From NCBI RefSeq assembly GCF_902764455.1, contig NZ_CACWVY010000036.1, positions 1 through 62,904 of the forward strand: DNA of 62,904 nt. Direction: 5' to 3'. Origin of the DNA: an uncultured Methanobrevibacter sp. (GTDB lineage: Archaea; Methanobacteriota; Methanobacteria; Methanobacteriales; Methanobacteriaceae). A program made the position numbers and the translations under genes. Shown here in pieces: positions 10,921 through 20,280 of the stretch (within the stretch, counting starts at the first letter, position 1; each line of letters starts with the position of its first letter). The notes beneath the pieces were generated by a model, which saw only the letters and a program-made list of their open reading frames with translations, ran no database searches and was not told the origin of the DNA.

Positions 10921-12282
10921 ATGGAGAAGAAAAATTTACTCTTATTGATTTGTACAGTATTGTCATTTTTCACGGTTTTTGCGGTCAATGCAGTGACTAT
11001 TGTAATTCCCAGCATTGCAACTGAATTTGGAATGAGCAATATTGTTCAAAACTGGGTAACTATTATTTTTTTATTGGTTGTGGCAGTCCTTTCAGTTCCT
11101 GCAGGTCAGATTTCAGCAAAATACGGCCTTAAGAAAGTCACAATTATAAGTGTAGTTTTATTTATCATAATTTCAATTGTCAATGTTATTGTCACATCAC
11201 AGGAACAGTTCCTGGTTTGCAGATTGATTTTAGGAATTTCTCTGGCATTTATTAATGTTACTTCAATGGCAATGATTGTGAATGCTTTTCCTCCTGAAGA
11301 GCGTGGAAAGGCATTGGGAATAAATATCACCGGTGTTTATGTGGGTTTATCCCTGTCTCCTGTTATTGGGGGAATTTTGAATTATAATTTGGGATGGAAA
11401 TCCGTAGTGCTTTTTGGCGTACCTTTTCTGTTTGTAATTCTGGCATTGCTTTTAACAAAAATTGATGATGAATGGATTTCCTTTGAGGGTATACCATTAG
11501 ACGTTAAAGGATCACTGACATACGGTATAGGAATGGTATTGTTTATGTATGGATTTACCATACTGAACACTCAGTTGGGAATTATTTTAACCATCTTGGG
11601 AGTTGTAATCTTAATAATATTTGCAATGATTGAGCTAAGACAGTCCTATCCTGTTTTTGATATCCGATTTTTCAAAAACCATAAGTTTCTATCAGCCAAT
11701 TTCGCATCACTCTGTGCATATCTTGCGACATATGCAGTCACAACAATCCTGAATTATCACCTGCAATACATCAAGGGATTTGATTCACAGACTGCAGGAA
11801 TGATATTGCTTGTAGCACCGTTGTGTCAGGTAGTGCTGGCTCCAATTGCCGGCAGATTGTCCGACAGGTTCGTACCGCAAATCCTTGCAGCTATCGGAAT
11901 GGCGCTTGGAACAATTTCACTGTTCCTGTTTTCATCTTTGGACAGTGCAACATCAATGGAATTTTTAATCGTGGCAATGATAATTTATGGAATCGGTTTC
12001 GGATTGTTTTCACCGCCAAATACAAATGTCATCATGGGTTCAGTTCCGCCAAAGGACACATCAGTTGCTTCAGCGGCAGTTGCAACAATGCGTACTGTAG
12101 GTCAGGCGATGAGTATGGGAATATTGACATTGGTATTTGCATTTGTAATGGGTGATGTTCCGATAATTGAGCAGTACTATCCTCTATTGATAAGCAGCTG
12201 TCAAATAACTTGCATTATTTGTGTGGTGTTATGTATTGCATCTGTATTTGCTTCATTTGTGGGAATCAAGTCAAATAATTAG
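10921..12282 (+). CDS. MFS transporter, DHA2-like drug exporter family
   Basis: This is a 453-residue protein with about 14 predicted membrane segments and the organisation of the EmrB/QacA group. The motif A region reads GQISAKYGLKK after helix 2, and a second copy occurs as GRLSDRFVPQ in the second half. A proton-driven export role is inferred from the family; the substrate is unknown. I prefer the ATG at 10921 over the in-frame TTG at 10918. There is no clear Shine-Dalgarno site, and an AT-rich TATA-like stretch shared with the divergent protease gene precedes it, so the mRNA may be nearly leaderless. Confidence 0.85.
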   Translation: MEKKNLLLLICTVLSFFTVFAVNAVTIVIPSIATEFGMSNIVQNWVTIIFLLVVAVLSVPAGQISAKYGLKKVTIISVVLFIIISIVNVIVTSQEQFLVCRLILGISLAFINVTSMAMIVNAFPPEERGKALGINITGVYVGLSLSPVIGGILNYNLGWKSVVLFGVPFLFVILALLLTKIDDEWISFEGIPLDVKGSLTYGIGMVLFMYGFTILNTQLGIILTILGVVILIIFAMIELRQSYPVFDIRFFKNHKFLSANFASLCAYLATYAVTTILNYHLQYIKGFDSQTAGMILLVAPLCQVVLAPIAGRLSDRFVPQILAAIGMALGTISLFLFSSLDSATSMEFLIVAMIIYGIGFGLFSPPNTNVIMGSVPPKDTSVASAAVATMRTVGQAMSMGILTLVFAFVMGDVPIIEQYYPLLISSCQITCIICVVLCIASVFASFVGIKSNN

Positions 12283-12331
12283 TTATTTAAAAATAATTTA
12301 AAGATTATACATTAATAAAAATAAAAAAGAA

Positions 12332-12359
12332 GTTGAAAGATAGTTTATCTTTCTTCAAC
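12332..12359 (-). terminator. Hairpin terminator of the cyclophilin gene, overlapping its stop codon
   Basis: GTTGAAAGATA and TATCTTTC-TTCAAC form a near-perfect stem around a GTT loop, followed on the minus strand by CTTCTTTTTTATTTTTA. The stop codon lies within the stem. Confidence 0.65.
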
Positions 12360-12776
12360 GGTCACTTTGTTCATTACGTCGCCCTGTTGGATTGCATTAA
12401 CAACATCCTGACCTTTAATAACTTGACCGAATACGGTGTGAACACCGTCTAAATGTGGTTGTGGGCTGTGAGTAATGAAGAATTGGCTTCCTCCGGTATC
12501 TTTACCTGCGTGTGCCATGGATAATGCACCAGTTCCGTGTCTGTGAGGATTTCCTTCAGTTTCACATTTAATGGTGTATCCTGGTCCTCCGGTACCGTTT
12601 CCTTTTGGACATCCTCCTTGGATTACAAAGTTAGGAATAACTCTGTGAAATGTTAATCCGTCATAAAAACCTTCATTTGCTAATTTTTCAAAGTTAGCTA
12701 CAGTACCTGGAGCTTCATTTGGGAATAATTCCAATTCAATATTTCCTTTATCAGTTTCAATTATAGCGACTTTCAT
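12345..12776 (-). CDS. Peptidyl-prolyl cis-trans isomerase, cyclophilin type
   Basis: This is a compact 143-residue single-domain cyclophilin that catalyses cis-trans isomerisation of proline peptide bonds (EC 5.2.1.8) in the cytoplasm. The family core is clear: [13 protein letters not shown] (catalytic Arg in FHR), [25 protein letters not shown], and [12 protein letters not shown]. There is no signal peptide. GGTGAT precedes the ATG. It is a single-gene unit, divergent from argD and ended by a strong hairpin. Confidence 0.95.
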   Translation of the reverse strand: MKVAIIETDKGNIELELFPNEAPGTVANFEKLANEGFYDGLTFHRVIPNFVIQGGCPKGNGTGGPGYTIKCETEGNPHRHGTGALSMAHAGKDTGGSQFFITHSPQPHLDGVHTVFGQVIKGQDVVNAIQQGDVMNKVTVEER

Positions 12777-12845
12777 TTTATCACCAATTTTAAATATTAT
12801 TAATAGTATAAATGTTAATGATTAAATACTTTATGGAGATTTTTT

Positions 12846-14006
12846 ATGAACACTCAAGAACTTATTAAAATTGAAGACGATTATTTCATTAACACTTTCA
12901 CAAGACAACCTGTCGTTTTAGATCATGGAGAAGGTGTTAAAGTAACCGATATTGACGGAAACGAATATTTAGACATGTTTGCAGGTATTGCTGTTAATGC
13001 TTTAGGTCATAATCACCCTAAACTTGTAAAAGCAATCCAAGAACAAGCTGAAAAGCTCATTCATATTTCAAGCATTTATTATAATGAACCTGCTTTGCTT
13101 TATGCTAAAAAATTAATTGATAGAACCAATTTCGACAGAATATTCTATTCTAACAGCGGTGCTGAAGCTAACGAAGGAGCTATTAAATTAGCTATCAAAT
13201 ACACAGGAAAAAGTGAAGTTATCTCAACAATCGAATCATTCCACGGAAGAACTTCAATGACTCTTGCTGCAACTGGTCATGCAGATTATCAGGAACCGTT
13301 TAAAGCAATATTGCCTAATGGTTTTATTAATGTGGAATACAATAACATTGAAGCTTTAAAAGAAGCAGTCAATGAAAATACTGCCGCAATCATTGTTGAA
13401 CCTATACAAGGTGAAGGCGGAGTCAATGTACCTGATATTGAATATTTAAAGGAAATAGAAAAAATATGTCATGAAAAAGACATTGTATTCATTGTTGATG
13501 AAGTGCAGACAGGATTTGGAAGATGCGGAACATTATTTGCACATGAACTGTTCGACGTCAAACCTGATATCATGACAATGGCTAAAGGAATTGGCGGAGG
13601 AGTTCCAATGGGCGGAATTCTTGCAACCGAAAAAGTAGCTGGTGCTTTTGTGCCTGGTGATCACGGAACCACTTTCGGAGGAGGACCTTTAGTCTGTGCA
13701 GCAGCAAATGCAATATTGGATACTTTTGATGAAGAAAATATCCTTGACAATGTTAATGAAGTTGGAGATTACTTCATTGAAGAGCTTAAAAAATTGGATA
13801 AGGAAATAATTGCTGATGTAAGAGGAAAAGGTCTGATGGTTGGTGTGGAACTTACCAAGCCTGGTGCAGAATATGTTGATAAATTCAGAGAAGCAGGATT
13901 TTTAATTAACTGTACTGCAGGAAATGTTTTAAGATTTGTTCCACCTTTAATAGTTACAAAAGCCGATATTGACGAATTTGTTAAAGCTATGGATGAAATA
14001 TTATAG
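12846..14006 (+). CDS. argD: Acetylornithine aminotransferase
   Basis: This PLP enzyme of arginine biosynthesis converts N-acetylglutamate semialdehyde to N-acetylornithine (EC 2.6.1.11). At 386 residues it has the usual class III aminotransferase length. Visible motifs are NSGAEANEGAIKLA, ESFHGRTSMT, VEPIQGEGGVNVP, FIVDEVQTGFGR (PLP-binding Asp) and TMAKGIGGGVPMGG with the Schiff-base lysine. GGAG precedes the ATG by 8 nt. The next gene starts only 8 nt after its stop, so the two are probably cotranscribed. Methanogen homologues may also act on succinyl-diaminopimelate-type substrates; arginine synthesis is the safer call. Confidence 0.93.
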   Translation: MNTQELIKIEDDYFINTFTRQPVVLDHGEGVKVTDIDGNEYLDMFAGIAVNALGHNHPKLVKAIQEQAEKLIHISSIYYNEPALLYAKKLIDRTNFDRIFYSNSGAEANEGAIKLAIKYTGKSEVISTIESFHGRTSMTLAATGHADYQEPFKAILPNGFINVEYNNIEALKEAVNENTAAIIVEPIQGEGGVNVPDIEYLKEIEKICHEKDIVFIVDEVQTGFGRCGTLFAHELFDVKPDIMTMAKGIGGGVPMGGILATEKVAGAFVPGDHGTTFGGGPLVCAAANAILDTFDEENILDNVNEVGDYFIEELKKLDKEIIADVRGKGLMVGVELTKPGAEYVDKFREAGFLINCTAGNVLRFVPPLIVTKADIDEFVKAMDEIL

Positions 14007-14014
14007 GTGATTTA

Positions 14015-14716
14015 ATGGGTGTCCACACTGAATATTCCTGTAGCAAATGTGGATTTAAACTGGAAGATTTCTCTAATATTTTCTGGATTGATGCAAATAA
14101 ACAGGTTTATGTGGATATTTTAACTGTTAGGGCTTCCAATGAAGCTTCTAAAGGATTAGTATTGGGTGGAATCTATAAATACTACTGTTATGACTGTGAC
14201 GAAATTATTTATAATTTCCACATTACAGCAAAATCAGATTTCATTGAAAGGGATGAAATAATCGAGCTTATAGAAAATCTGGATGAAAATGTCAAAATCA
14301 TAGATTTTGACTCCAAATTCCAGAATTGTATTGAGTGCGGAAAAAATTTGGATTTGAAATTGGAAAAATCATTTGCTCTCGATGATGAGGGTGAGTTTTT
14401 CATAGAGGATTCAAATCACAATGCATTTTCAGAAAAGAATCTTGATTTAAGCGGTAAATATTATGGTTATTTCTGCAGGGACTGTTCCAAGCAGATTAAC
14501 AAATTTGTAATTTTTGAAAACAATGCAGAATTGGATGAATCTTTAATAAAAGAGATTTTAGAAGACCACACTAATGATTTGACTGTATTTATCAATGACA
14601 CTTATGCTTTTTGCCCTCATTGTGGAAGTGAACTAAGTGTGTTGGGTGAATCTTCAAAATGTCCAAGCTGCAGAGAAGGGGAATTGGTGTTGGATAATCA
14701 ATCTTTCATCGATTAA
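14015..14716 (+). CDS. Zinc-ribbon protein of unknown function
   Basis: I do not recognise a characterised family. The 233 residues hold six Cys pairs: CSKC near residue 9, CYDC near 58, CIEC near 109, CRDC near 156, CPHC near 200 and CPSC near 215. They suggest three zinc ribbons separated by beta-rich acidic segments, with an internal duplication (YYCYDCDE, YFCRDCSK). The last pair of motifs resembles a classical zinc-ribbon tail (CPHCGSEL ... CPSCREG). It follows argD by 8 nt with GGTGA bridging the junction. It overlaps the convergent Nudix gene by 4 bp at the 3' end. Confidence 0.7.
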   Translation: MGVHTEYSCSKCGFKLEDFSNIFWIDANKQVYVDILTVRASNEASKGLVLGGIYKYYCYDCDEIIYNFHITAKSDFIERDEIIELIENLDENVKIIDFDSKFQNCIECGKNLDLKLEKSFALDDEGEFFIEDSNHNAFSEKNLDLSGKYYGYFCRDCSKQINKFVIFENNAELDESLIKEILEDHTNDLTVFINDTYAFCPHCGSELSVLGESSKCPSCREGELVLDNQSFID

Positions 14717-15111
14717 ATTTCCCAATTTCTTTTTTTTAATAGTTTTTTAAGAGATGTTGATATATTCAATGTTTTAATTTCTTCTAAAGTGGCCCACTTC
14801 CAGTCAGTGTGTTCATCACTTATTTTAACTTCACCTTCAATGTTTTCAAGATACATCATAATTTGTACTGTTCTTTTGTGGGAGTAGTCATTCTGGATTG
14901 CTTCACAAAAGTCTCCGACACTAACATCAAGGTTTGTCTCCTCCTTGATTTCACGAACGAGTGCATCAGTAAAGAATTCTCCGCTCTCCACTTTTCCTCC
15001 GGGAAGTTCCCACATTTCAGGGTCAGTTCTACTTTTCGGATGTCTTTTTAAAACTAAAAGTTCATTATTATTTTTGATTATTCCTCTTACTGTAAGTCCA
15101 TAAGCTTTCAT
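14713..15111 (-). CDS. Nudix hydrolase (MutT-like)
   Basis: This 132-residue protein hydrolyses a nucleoside diphosphate linked to another group, plausibly an oxidised or otherwise damaged nucleotide. The Nudix box is complete in its catalytic part: GGKVESGEFFTDALVREIKEE, matching G-x5-E-x7-RE-U-x-EE; the box Gly after EE is replaced (ETNL). HPKSRTDPEMWELPGG precedes it. The closest type is the NTP pyrophosphohydrolase group near MutT/NudG. No clear ribosome binding site is visible before the ATG. The substrate cannot be set from sequence. Confidence 0.88.
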   Translation of the reverse strand: MKAYGLTVRGIIKNNNELLVLKRHPKSRTDPEMWELPGGKVESGEFFTDALVREIKEETNLDVSVGDFCEAIQNDYSHKRTVQIMMYLENIEGEVKISDEHTDWKWATLEEIKTLNISTSLKKLLKKRNWEI

Positions 15112-15120
15112 ATTATTATT

Positions 15121-15300
15121 TTAAATTTCAACTATTATAATTTCAATGGAAAAATTAATCTGTGTTTCATCAGTGAACCTTTTAATGTTTAAATTTTTAA
15201 GAGATTTTCTAACATGATGTTGTGTTTTTTTCTTTTTTTCAGTTGATTTGTTACTCCAATCGGCAAAATATTTTCCTTCACTAATTTTAAATAGATTGAA
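15121..15300 (-). pseudogene. Possible start-less gene remnant upstream of the Nudix gene
   Basis: The minus strand holds an open frame of about 59 codons after a TAG, ending at a TAA at 15121. It includes EGKYFADWSNKSTEKKKK and FTDETQINFSIEIIIVE and has no ATG, GTG or TTG start. It may be the tail of a deleted gene or a chance frame; I see no family. The remainder of the 15112-15343 gap carries the lysA ribosome binding site (AGGAGT). Confidence 0.25.
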
Positions 15301-15343
15301 CTAAATATCTATTTACATAATGTAACTTTTTAGGAGTTTTATT

Positions 15344-16627
15344 ATGGATTTAAATATTAAAGTAAATGATAAAAACCATTTAGATATTGGTGGTGCCGAT
15401 GCTATTGACATCGCAGAAGAATTTGGAACTCCAACCTATGTAATTGATGAGAATAGGATAAGAGATAACTATAACAGATTTTATAGTACTTTTTCAAAAT
15501 ATTACCCTGATTTTAAAGTATTTTATGCATGTAAGGCCAATACCAACCTTGCAGTATTAAAAATATTGGAAAGTGAAGGCTGCTGTATTGATGCAGTTTC
15601 ACCTGGAGAAGTTTACACTTCTAAAAAAATCGGATTTTCAGGTGACAGAATATTATTCACAGGTAACAACATCACTAATGAAGAATTAAAATTTGTGCAT
15701 GATGAAGGAGTGGTCTTAAATATAGATTCTGTATCTGCACTTAAAAGACTGGCCAAAATGGTTGATCCTGAAGGATTGAAAATTTCATTTAGGGTAAACC
15801 CAATGGTTGGTGCAGGTCACCACGACCACTGTATCACTGGTGGGGTAATGAGTAAATTTGGTATTATGGACAATGAAGCTGTTGAAGTTTATCAGTTAGC
15901 TAAAGAATTGGGCTTTAATCCTATTGGTATGCATTCTCATATCGGTTCAGGTATTTTAGATCCGGAACCTTTCAAATTAGCTATCGAATCTACAATGGAT
16001 ATTGCAGGAAAAGTTCATCAGGAAGCTGGAATTGATTTCGAATTTGTTGATTTCGGAGGAGGTGTTGGTGTTCCTTACACTCCTGAAGAAAACATAGTGG
16101 ATTTAGACAAATTTGCAGAAGTCAATGTAGGCTTATTTAAAGAAAAATTAGAAGAATTTGACATGGGCAATCCTACAATGTTTTTAGAGCCTGGAAGATA
16201 CATTGTTGCTGATGCAAGCGTACTTTTAGTAACTGTTAACAGTGTAAAACAAAGTTACAGAAAATTCATTGGGGTAGACGCTGGTTTCCACACCCTCTTA
16301 AGACCTGCAATGTATGATTCATACCATCATATTGTTGATGCAAGCAAAATGGATGCTCCAATTACTCAGGAAGTGGATATTGCAGGTAACGTATGTGAAT
16401 CCGGAGATTTATTTGCACGTGACAGACCAATGCCTGATGTCGAAGAAGGCGATGTATTGGGTATTCTTAATGCAGGAGCATATGGATTTACAATGTCTTC
16501 AAATTACAACTCAAGACCTCTTGCAGCTGAAGTGTTAGTAACTGACGGAAAATGCAATGTAGTACGTGAAAGACAAACCTTTGAAGATTTATACGCACAA
16601 CAAATCATTCCGCCACATTTAGAATAA
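15344..16627 (+). CDS. lysA: Diaminopimelate decarboxylase
   Basis: This is the final enzyme of lysine biosynthesis, decarboxylating meso-diaminopimelate to L-lysine (EC 4.1.1.20). It is a 427-residue fold-type III PLP enzyme. Motifs: [14 protein letters not shown] with the PLP lysine near residue 65, HSHIGSGI, the phosphate-binding [18 protein letters not shown], and the C-terminal [11 protein letters not shown] with the catalytic Cys. The start is set by AGGAGT 7 nt upstream. It is followed after 9 nt by dapF, forming a lysine operon. Lysine is also the diamino acid of pseudomurein, so the pair serves the cell wall too. Confidence 0.96.
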   Translation: MDLNIKVNDKNHLDIGGADAIDIAEEFGTPTYVIDENRIRDNYNRFYSTFSKYYPDFKVFYACKANTNLAVLKILESEGCCIDAVSPGEVYTSKKIGFSGDRILFTGNNITNEELKFVHDEGVVLNIDSVSALKRLAKMVDPEGLKISFRVNPMVGAGHHDHCITGGVMSKFGIMDNEAVEVYQLAKELGFNPIGMHSHIGSGILDPEPFKLAIESTMDIAGKVHQEAGIDFEFVDFGGGVGVPYTPEENIVDLDKFAEVNVGLFKEKLEEFDMGNPTMFLEPGRYIVADASVLLVTVNSVKQSYRKFIGVDAGFHTLLRPAMYDSYHHIVDASKMDAPITQEVDIAGNVCESGDLFARDRPMPDVEEGDVLGILNAGAYGFTMSSNYNSRPLAAEVLVTDGKCNVVRERQTFEDLYAQQIIPPHLE

Positions 16628-16636
16628 GTTGATACT

Positions 16637-17497
16637 ATGTTAGACTTAAAAGGATTAAAATTTTCAAAAATGCATGGCATAGGCAATGACTTTCCAATAA
16701 TCGATGAAAGTAAAGGGGAAGTTATTCCAGAAGCCGATAAACCGGAAGCCTGCAGAATATTATGCCACAGAAACTTCGGTGTAGGTGGAGACGGCGTATT
16801 GTTTGTTGTTCCATCTGAAGTTGCTGACATTGGATATAGGATGTTCAATCCGGATGGAAGTGAAGCCGAAATGTGTGGAAATGGTATAAGATGCTTTGGT
16901 GACTTTGTTTACAGAAAAGGCATTTTAAAACAGGAAAAAATGACTGTTGAAACCAGAGCAGGAATAAAAACCATTGAAATAACACTGGAAGATGATGAAC
17001 CGGTATTATTTAAAGTTGATATGGGTCTTTCAACATTTAAAACCACTGAAATTCCAATGACCAGTGATGAAGATGAATTTTTGGATGGCGAACTTGATGT
17101 TTTAGATACAAAATTCAACTTAACAGCAATCAGTGTCGGAAATCCTCATGCTATAATCTTTGTTGATAATGTGGATGAGATTGACATTAACAAGTACGGT
17201 CCGGCTATTGAAGCTCATGAAGTTTTCCCTGAAAAAATCAATGTGCACTTCGTTGAAGTTATTTCAAAAAATGAAGGTAAAATGATTACCTGGGAAAGGG
17301 GTGCAGGTGTAACACTTGCATGCGGAACAGGTGCAACTTCCACAGCTATTTCAGGCTATAAACTAGGTTTATTCGATGAAAATGTATTGCTCCACTTGCC
17401 TGGTGGAGACCTGAACTTTACAATTTATGAAAAAGAAGATGCTCTTGGAGCCTTCATGGAAGGTCCTGCAGAGCTTGTTTTCGATGGAGAATTCTAA
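16637..17497 (+). CDS. dapF: Diaminopimelate epimerase
   Basis: This cofactor-independent racemase converts LL- to meso-diaminopimelate (EC 5.1.1.7), directly before LysA. It has 286 residues in two pseudo-symmetric halves. Both catalytic cysteines are present: EMCGNGIRCFG near residue 80 and LACGTGATSTA near residue 231. The N-terminus KMHGIGNDFPIID is a slight variant of the usual KMHGxGNDF-VID. The order lysA-dapF with a 9-nt gap indicates one transcript. Confidence 0.96.
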   Translation: MLDLKGLKFSKMHGIGNDFPIIDESKGEVIPEADKPEACRILCHRNFGVGGDGVLFVVPSEVADIGYRMFNPDGSEAEMCGNGIRCFGDFVYRKGILKQEKMTVETRAGIKTIEITLEDDEPVLFKVDMGLSTFKTTEIPMTSDEDEFLDGELDVLDTKFNLTAISVGNPHAIIFVDNVDEIDINKYGPAIEAHEVFPEKINVHFVEVISKNEGKMITWERGAGVTLACGTGATSTAISGYKLGLFDENVLLHLPGGDLNFTIYEKEDALGAFMEGPAELVFDGEF

Positions 17498-17503
17498 TTC
17501 TCC
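17486..17503 (+). terminator. Hairpin overlapping the dapF stop codon
   Basis: GGAGAATT and AATTCTCC are perfect 8-nt arms around a 2-nt loop that includes part of the stop codon; TATTTATTTACTTTTTT follows. Confidence 0.5.
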
Positions 17504-17667
17504 TATTTATTTACTTTTTTTCTGTATACTCCAAGTGCTATATCAATTACTGCGAGTATAACTATTAACGCAGTCCAGATGCTTGGTCCGCCTCTAAGAA
17601 TTGCAAATATTATTGCAAGAATTAAAAGGGCAGCTCCTGTTAAAATTGACATTTTCCATTGTTCCAT
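17503..17667 (-). CDS. Small hydrophobic membrane protein
   Basis: This is a 54-residue protein with two hydrophobic segments (MSILTGAALLILAIIFAIL, then IWTALIVILAVIDIALGVY) and a basic tail (RKKVNK), so probably a two-helix membrane protein. No family is recognised. An in-frame start at 17697 is possible, but GGTGAT lies 4 nt before the 17667 ATG, so I use that start. It follows the hemK2-like gene and may be the last gene of that operon. Confidence 0.6.
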   Translation of the reverse strand: MEQWKMSILTGAALLILAIIFAILRGGPSIWTALIVILAVIDIALGVYRKKVNK

Positions 17668-17680
17668 TATATCACCATTC

Positions 17681-18265
17681 CTAAATTTTGTAAGCATTAA
17701 TTAAAGTAATATCTTCAAAAAAGAAGTGTTCTTTTGCGGCAATTTCAGCTATAAATCCTAATTCGTCCAGCATCTGCAGGGTCATATTGTTGTCTGAAAA
17801 TGAAGACTGAATTAGCTGAACAATTCCTCGATCATTTAAATGATTTCCCACTTCATTTAAAAATAAATCTATAACTTTTCTACCATTTAATCCACCGTCA
17901 AATGCATAATTTAAATTGCTGTCAATAACTTCGTCTTCTTCAGTAGGTAGATATGGAGTATTAAATAAAATTACATCAAACTTTCTATTTTTTACAGGTT
18001 CGAAGAGATTTCCAAATAAGATTTCAATATTTTCAATGTGGTTTTGCTCGAAATTTTTCCTTGCAAGTTCGCAGGCATCGAAGTTGATGTCTGTTACGGT
18101 AATCTTATCAGTTAATTTTGAAGCATACATTGCAACAATTCCTGATCCGGTTCCAATCTCAAGAACACTTTGACCTTCTTTTATGATTAAATTTTCAGCA
18201 AGAAGATAACTGTCTTCAGCAGGAATATAAACGTTGTCATCTGTATTTATTATAAATTCGGACAT
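17681..18265 (-). CDS. HemK2/PrmC-like protein-glutamine methyltransferase
   Basis: This is a 194-residue Rossmann-fold SAM-dependent methyltransferase. SAM motif I is VLEIGTGSGIVAMYA near residue 35, and the catalytic loop NTPYLPTEEDE matches the NPPY-type motif of HemK/PrmC enzymes. Short archaeal and eukaryotic members (HemK2/Mtq2) methylate the GGQ glutamine of release factor aRF1/eRF1, which I infer here. It starts 5 nt after ksgA ends, and together with ksgA forms a translation-linked methyltransferase pair. Confidence 0.85.
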   Translation of the reverse strand: MSEFIINTDDNVYIPAEDSYLLAENLIIKEGQSVLEIGTGSGIVAMYASKLTDKITVTDINFDACELARKNFEQNHIENIEILFGNLFEPVKNRKFDVILFNTPYLPTEEDEVIDSNLNYAFDGGLNGRKVIDLFLNEVGNHLNDRGIVQLIQSSFSDNNMTLQMLDELGFIAEIAAKEHFFFEDITLINAYKI

Positions 18266-18270
18266 ATTAT

Positions 18271-19143
18271 CTACCCATTTAAAATTAAATTCAATTCTTT
18301 TGATAAAAATAGTATCTCTTCAGGGCTGATAGCTGTTACTCTTTTTTTAAGGTACTCATTTATTTCATCGTTTTCAATTGAGTTGATTTTGTTTTTCATC
18401 TCTTTTTTATCAAGGTCGCAGACCACGTGCCTGGAATCGATAAGGGCATTTCTGATTTTTTTATTTCTGTGCTGGAACAGAGCCTTTGTATAATTTGAAT
18501 AAACTTTAAAATCATCTTTGCTGATTTTATTTTCTTTTGGTGTGAGTTTTACAACAGTTGAATCAATTTGCGGCTTTGGAATAAAGCTTTCAGAACTTAC
18601 GTCAGTTAATTTTTCAACATCACATTTAAAATAAAGCATTGCAGACAGTCTGGAATAGTCTTTTGTGTTTACCTGACCGTTCATTCGCCTTGCAAACTCC
18701 TTTTGATACATCAAGACGGCTAAATCAAAATCATAATTTAAAAATTTAAAGGTGATTGGTGATGAAATTTGATAAGGTAGATTGGAGATGATTTTATTGA
18801 ATTTCGGAAAATCAATGTTTAGTGCATCATCATTAATTAATTCTACATTATCTATTTTTTCTTCTTCAAGTCTTTCACTTAAGATATTCGCTATTTTGGT
18901 GTCCTGTTCAATAGCTATTACTTTTCCGGCTTTTTTGGCAAGTTCAATTGTTAGTGTTCCGATTCCAGTTCCGATTTCCAGCACAACATCATCTTTTGTG
19001 AGATTTCCGAAATTAATTATTTGGTCTCTTTTGTTTTTATCAATCAGATAATTCTGACCAAGATTTTTATTTAATTTTATCCCATACTTATTTAAGATGC
19101 CTTTTGTTGTTTTAGATAAAGACTGGCTGGACTCACTATTCAA
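18271..19143 (-). CDS. ksgA: 16S rRNA dimethyladenosine transferase KsgA/Dim1
   Basis: This enzyme dimethylates two adjacent adenosines near the 3' end of 16S rRNA during small-subunit assembly. The 290 residues show the family order: NLGQNYLIDKNKRDQII, SAM motif VLEIGTGIGTLTIELA, IEQDTKIA, the acidic NDDALNID, and catalytic ISNLPYQISSPITF. A C-terminal helical domain (FQHRNKKIRNAL) follows. It lies 9 nt downstream of the DUF655 gene, a gene order common in archaea. Confidence 0.95.
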   Translation of the reverse strand: MNSESSQSLSKTTKGILNKYGIKLNKNLGQNYLIDKNKRDQIINFGNLTKDDVVLEIGTGIGTLTIELAKKAGKVIAIEQDTKIANILSERLEEEKIDNVELINDDALNIDFPKFNKIISNLPYQISSPITFKFLNYDFDLAVLMYQKEFARRMNGQVNTKDYSRLSAMLYFKCDVEKLTDVSSESFIPKPQIDSTVVKLTPKENKISKDDFKVYSNYTKALFQHRNKKIRNALIDSRHVVCDLDKKEMKNKINSIENDEINEYLKKRVTAISPEEILFLSKELNLILNG

Positions 19144-19152
19144 ATTATCACT

Positions 19153-19779
19153 TTATCTTCTAGGTTTTCTTGGAGGCTGGGTAAAGATATAATATTTATT
19201 TTTACCTCTTCTTACAGTTGAGGTATCTAATTCTTGTTTAACTCTGTTAACAATCATTCCTGCAGGATCAGTTAATGTTGGAAGCCTTTTGGTAATGTCT
19301 TCAAAACTTTCGAAAGGCTTTTCTTCTCTTGCTTTGATTATGTCCCACATATATTTTTTACCAATTCCAGGAATTAACTCTAAACTGTGAAGCCTTGTAC
19401 TTAATGAATCAGTAGTATTGAAGAAATTGACATATTTTTCTTCGTTTGCTTCAACAATGTCACGAATTGCATATTCCAATTCGATTCTGCTTGTTGCAGT
19501 TAAATTTTCGAAATCTAATTTCCCTAAAACTCTGTATATTTTATCTCTCTTACCTTTTCCAATATAAACGGTATCTTGAATTTCCAAATCTACACCAGTT
19601 TTTGGAGCTAATTCTAGTAAAGTGAATTGTTCAGTACCAATAGCTTGAGCAATAGCTTTTCCACCAAATTTGGACATATCAGATTTAACATATCCTCTAC
19701 TTAAATAATCAAGTATAACAGCATATTCTTCTTTTTTCACTGTTGGTGTTTTCTCTTTTTTTTTGTTCCTATTATCCAT
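19153..19779 (-). CDS. DUF655 family protein
   Basis: This 208-residue protein is conserved in archaea next to ksgA and L21e/rpo4 and matches DUF655 by content and context. The N-terminus is a basic tail (NKKKEKTPTVKKEEY). A beta-rich middle follows (VYIGKGKRDKIYRVLGKL), then a helix-hairpin-helix-like segment (LELIPGIGKKYMWDII) and a basic C-terminus (RRGKNKYYIF, PPRKPRR). A nucleic-acid-binding role is inferred; no enzyme activity is known to me. GGAGTGAT precedes the ATG. It is separated from rpo4 by 151 bp with a terminator-like hairpin. Confidence 0.85.
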   Translation of the reverse strand: MDNRNKKKEKTPTVKKEEYAVILDYLSRGYVKSDMSKFGGKAIAQAIGTEQFTLLELAPKTGVDLEIQDTVYIGKGKRDKIYRVLGKLDFENLTATSRIELEYAIRDIVEANEEKYVNFFNTTDSLSTRLHSLELIPGIGKKYMWDIIKAREEKPFESFEDITKRLPTLTDPAGMIVNRVKQELDTSTVRRGKNKYYIFTQPPRKPRR

Positions 19780-19916
19780 AGTATCACTCCACTATTGTTT
19801 TTCATTTGTCAAAAAATATGACATAGAATAAATATTATATATAGTTATTATTTTTAAGTGTAATAAACATATCTAAAAAAAGCTAATTTATTTGGATATA
19901 AAATAAGTAAAAAAAG

Positions 19917-19936
19917 GAATAGTTTTGCAACTATTC
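19917..19936 (-). terminator. Hairpin terminator after rpo4
   Basis: GAATAGTT and AACTATTC form a perfect 8-bp stem with a 4-nt loop at the end of rpo4, followed on the minus strand by CCTTTTTTTACTTATTTT. It separates L21e-rpo4 from DUF655-ksgA-hemK2. Confidence 0.65.
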
Positions 19937-20275
19937 AATAATGTCGTATTGTTCTAAAAGTTCAAGAATTTTTTCCATTTCTTCTTTGTCATGCTGGCCC
20001 GGTTCTTTAGCAAATATTAATCTTAAATCAGCTAAATCCTGCGGCACCAAATCTACAATATGAACTGCAACTCTAGTCCTTAAATTAAAGTCTGTTTGAA
20101 GCTTTTCCATAATCTCTTCGGCATCTTCAAGTGAATATCTTTTGAATCTTTCGAGATGTCCTAAAGTTACGTTCTGTTCATAGTTTAATTCATTTGTTTC
20201 GGAAAATTCATCAAGAACTTCTTTAACCTTAACACCTGGAATAGGTTCACTTTCAATAATCTCTTTTCCAATCAT
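19931..20275 (-). CDS. rpoF: DNA-directed RNA polymerase subunit Rpo4 (RpoF)
   Basis: This is the 114-residue Rpb4-family subunit that, with Rpo7, forms the stalk of archaeal RNA polymerase. Features are the N-terminal strand with GKEIIESEPIPGVKVKEVL and a C-terminal HRDC-like helical part (LGHLERFKRYSLEDAEEI, DLADLRLIFAKEP). It starts 5 nt after the L21e stop, the standard archaeal L21e-rpo4 pairing. Confidence 0.93.
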   Translation of the reverse strand: MIGKEIIESEPIPGVKVKEVLDEFSETNELNYEQNVTLGHLERFKRYSLEDAEEIMEKLQTDFNLRTRVAVHIVDLVPQDLADLRLIFAKEPGQHDKEEMEKILELLEQYDIIE

Positions 20276-20280
20276 AAAAC

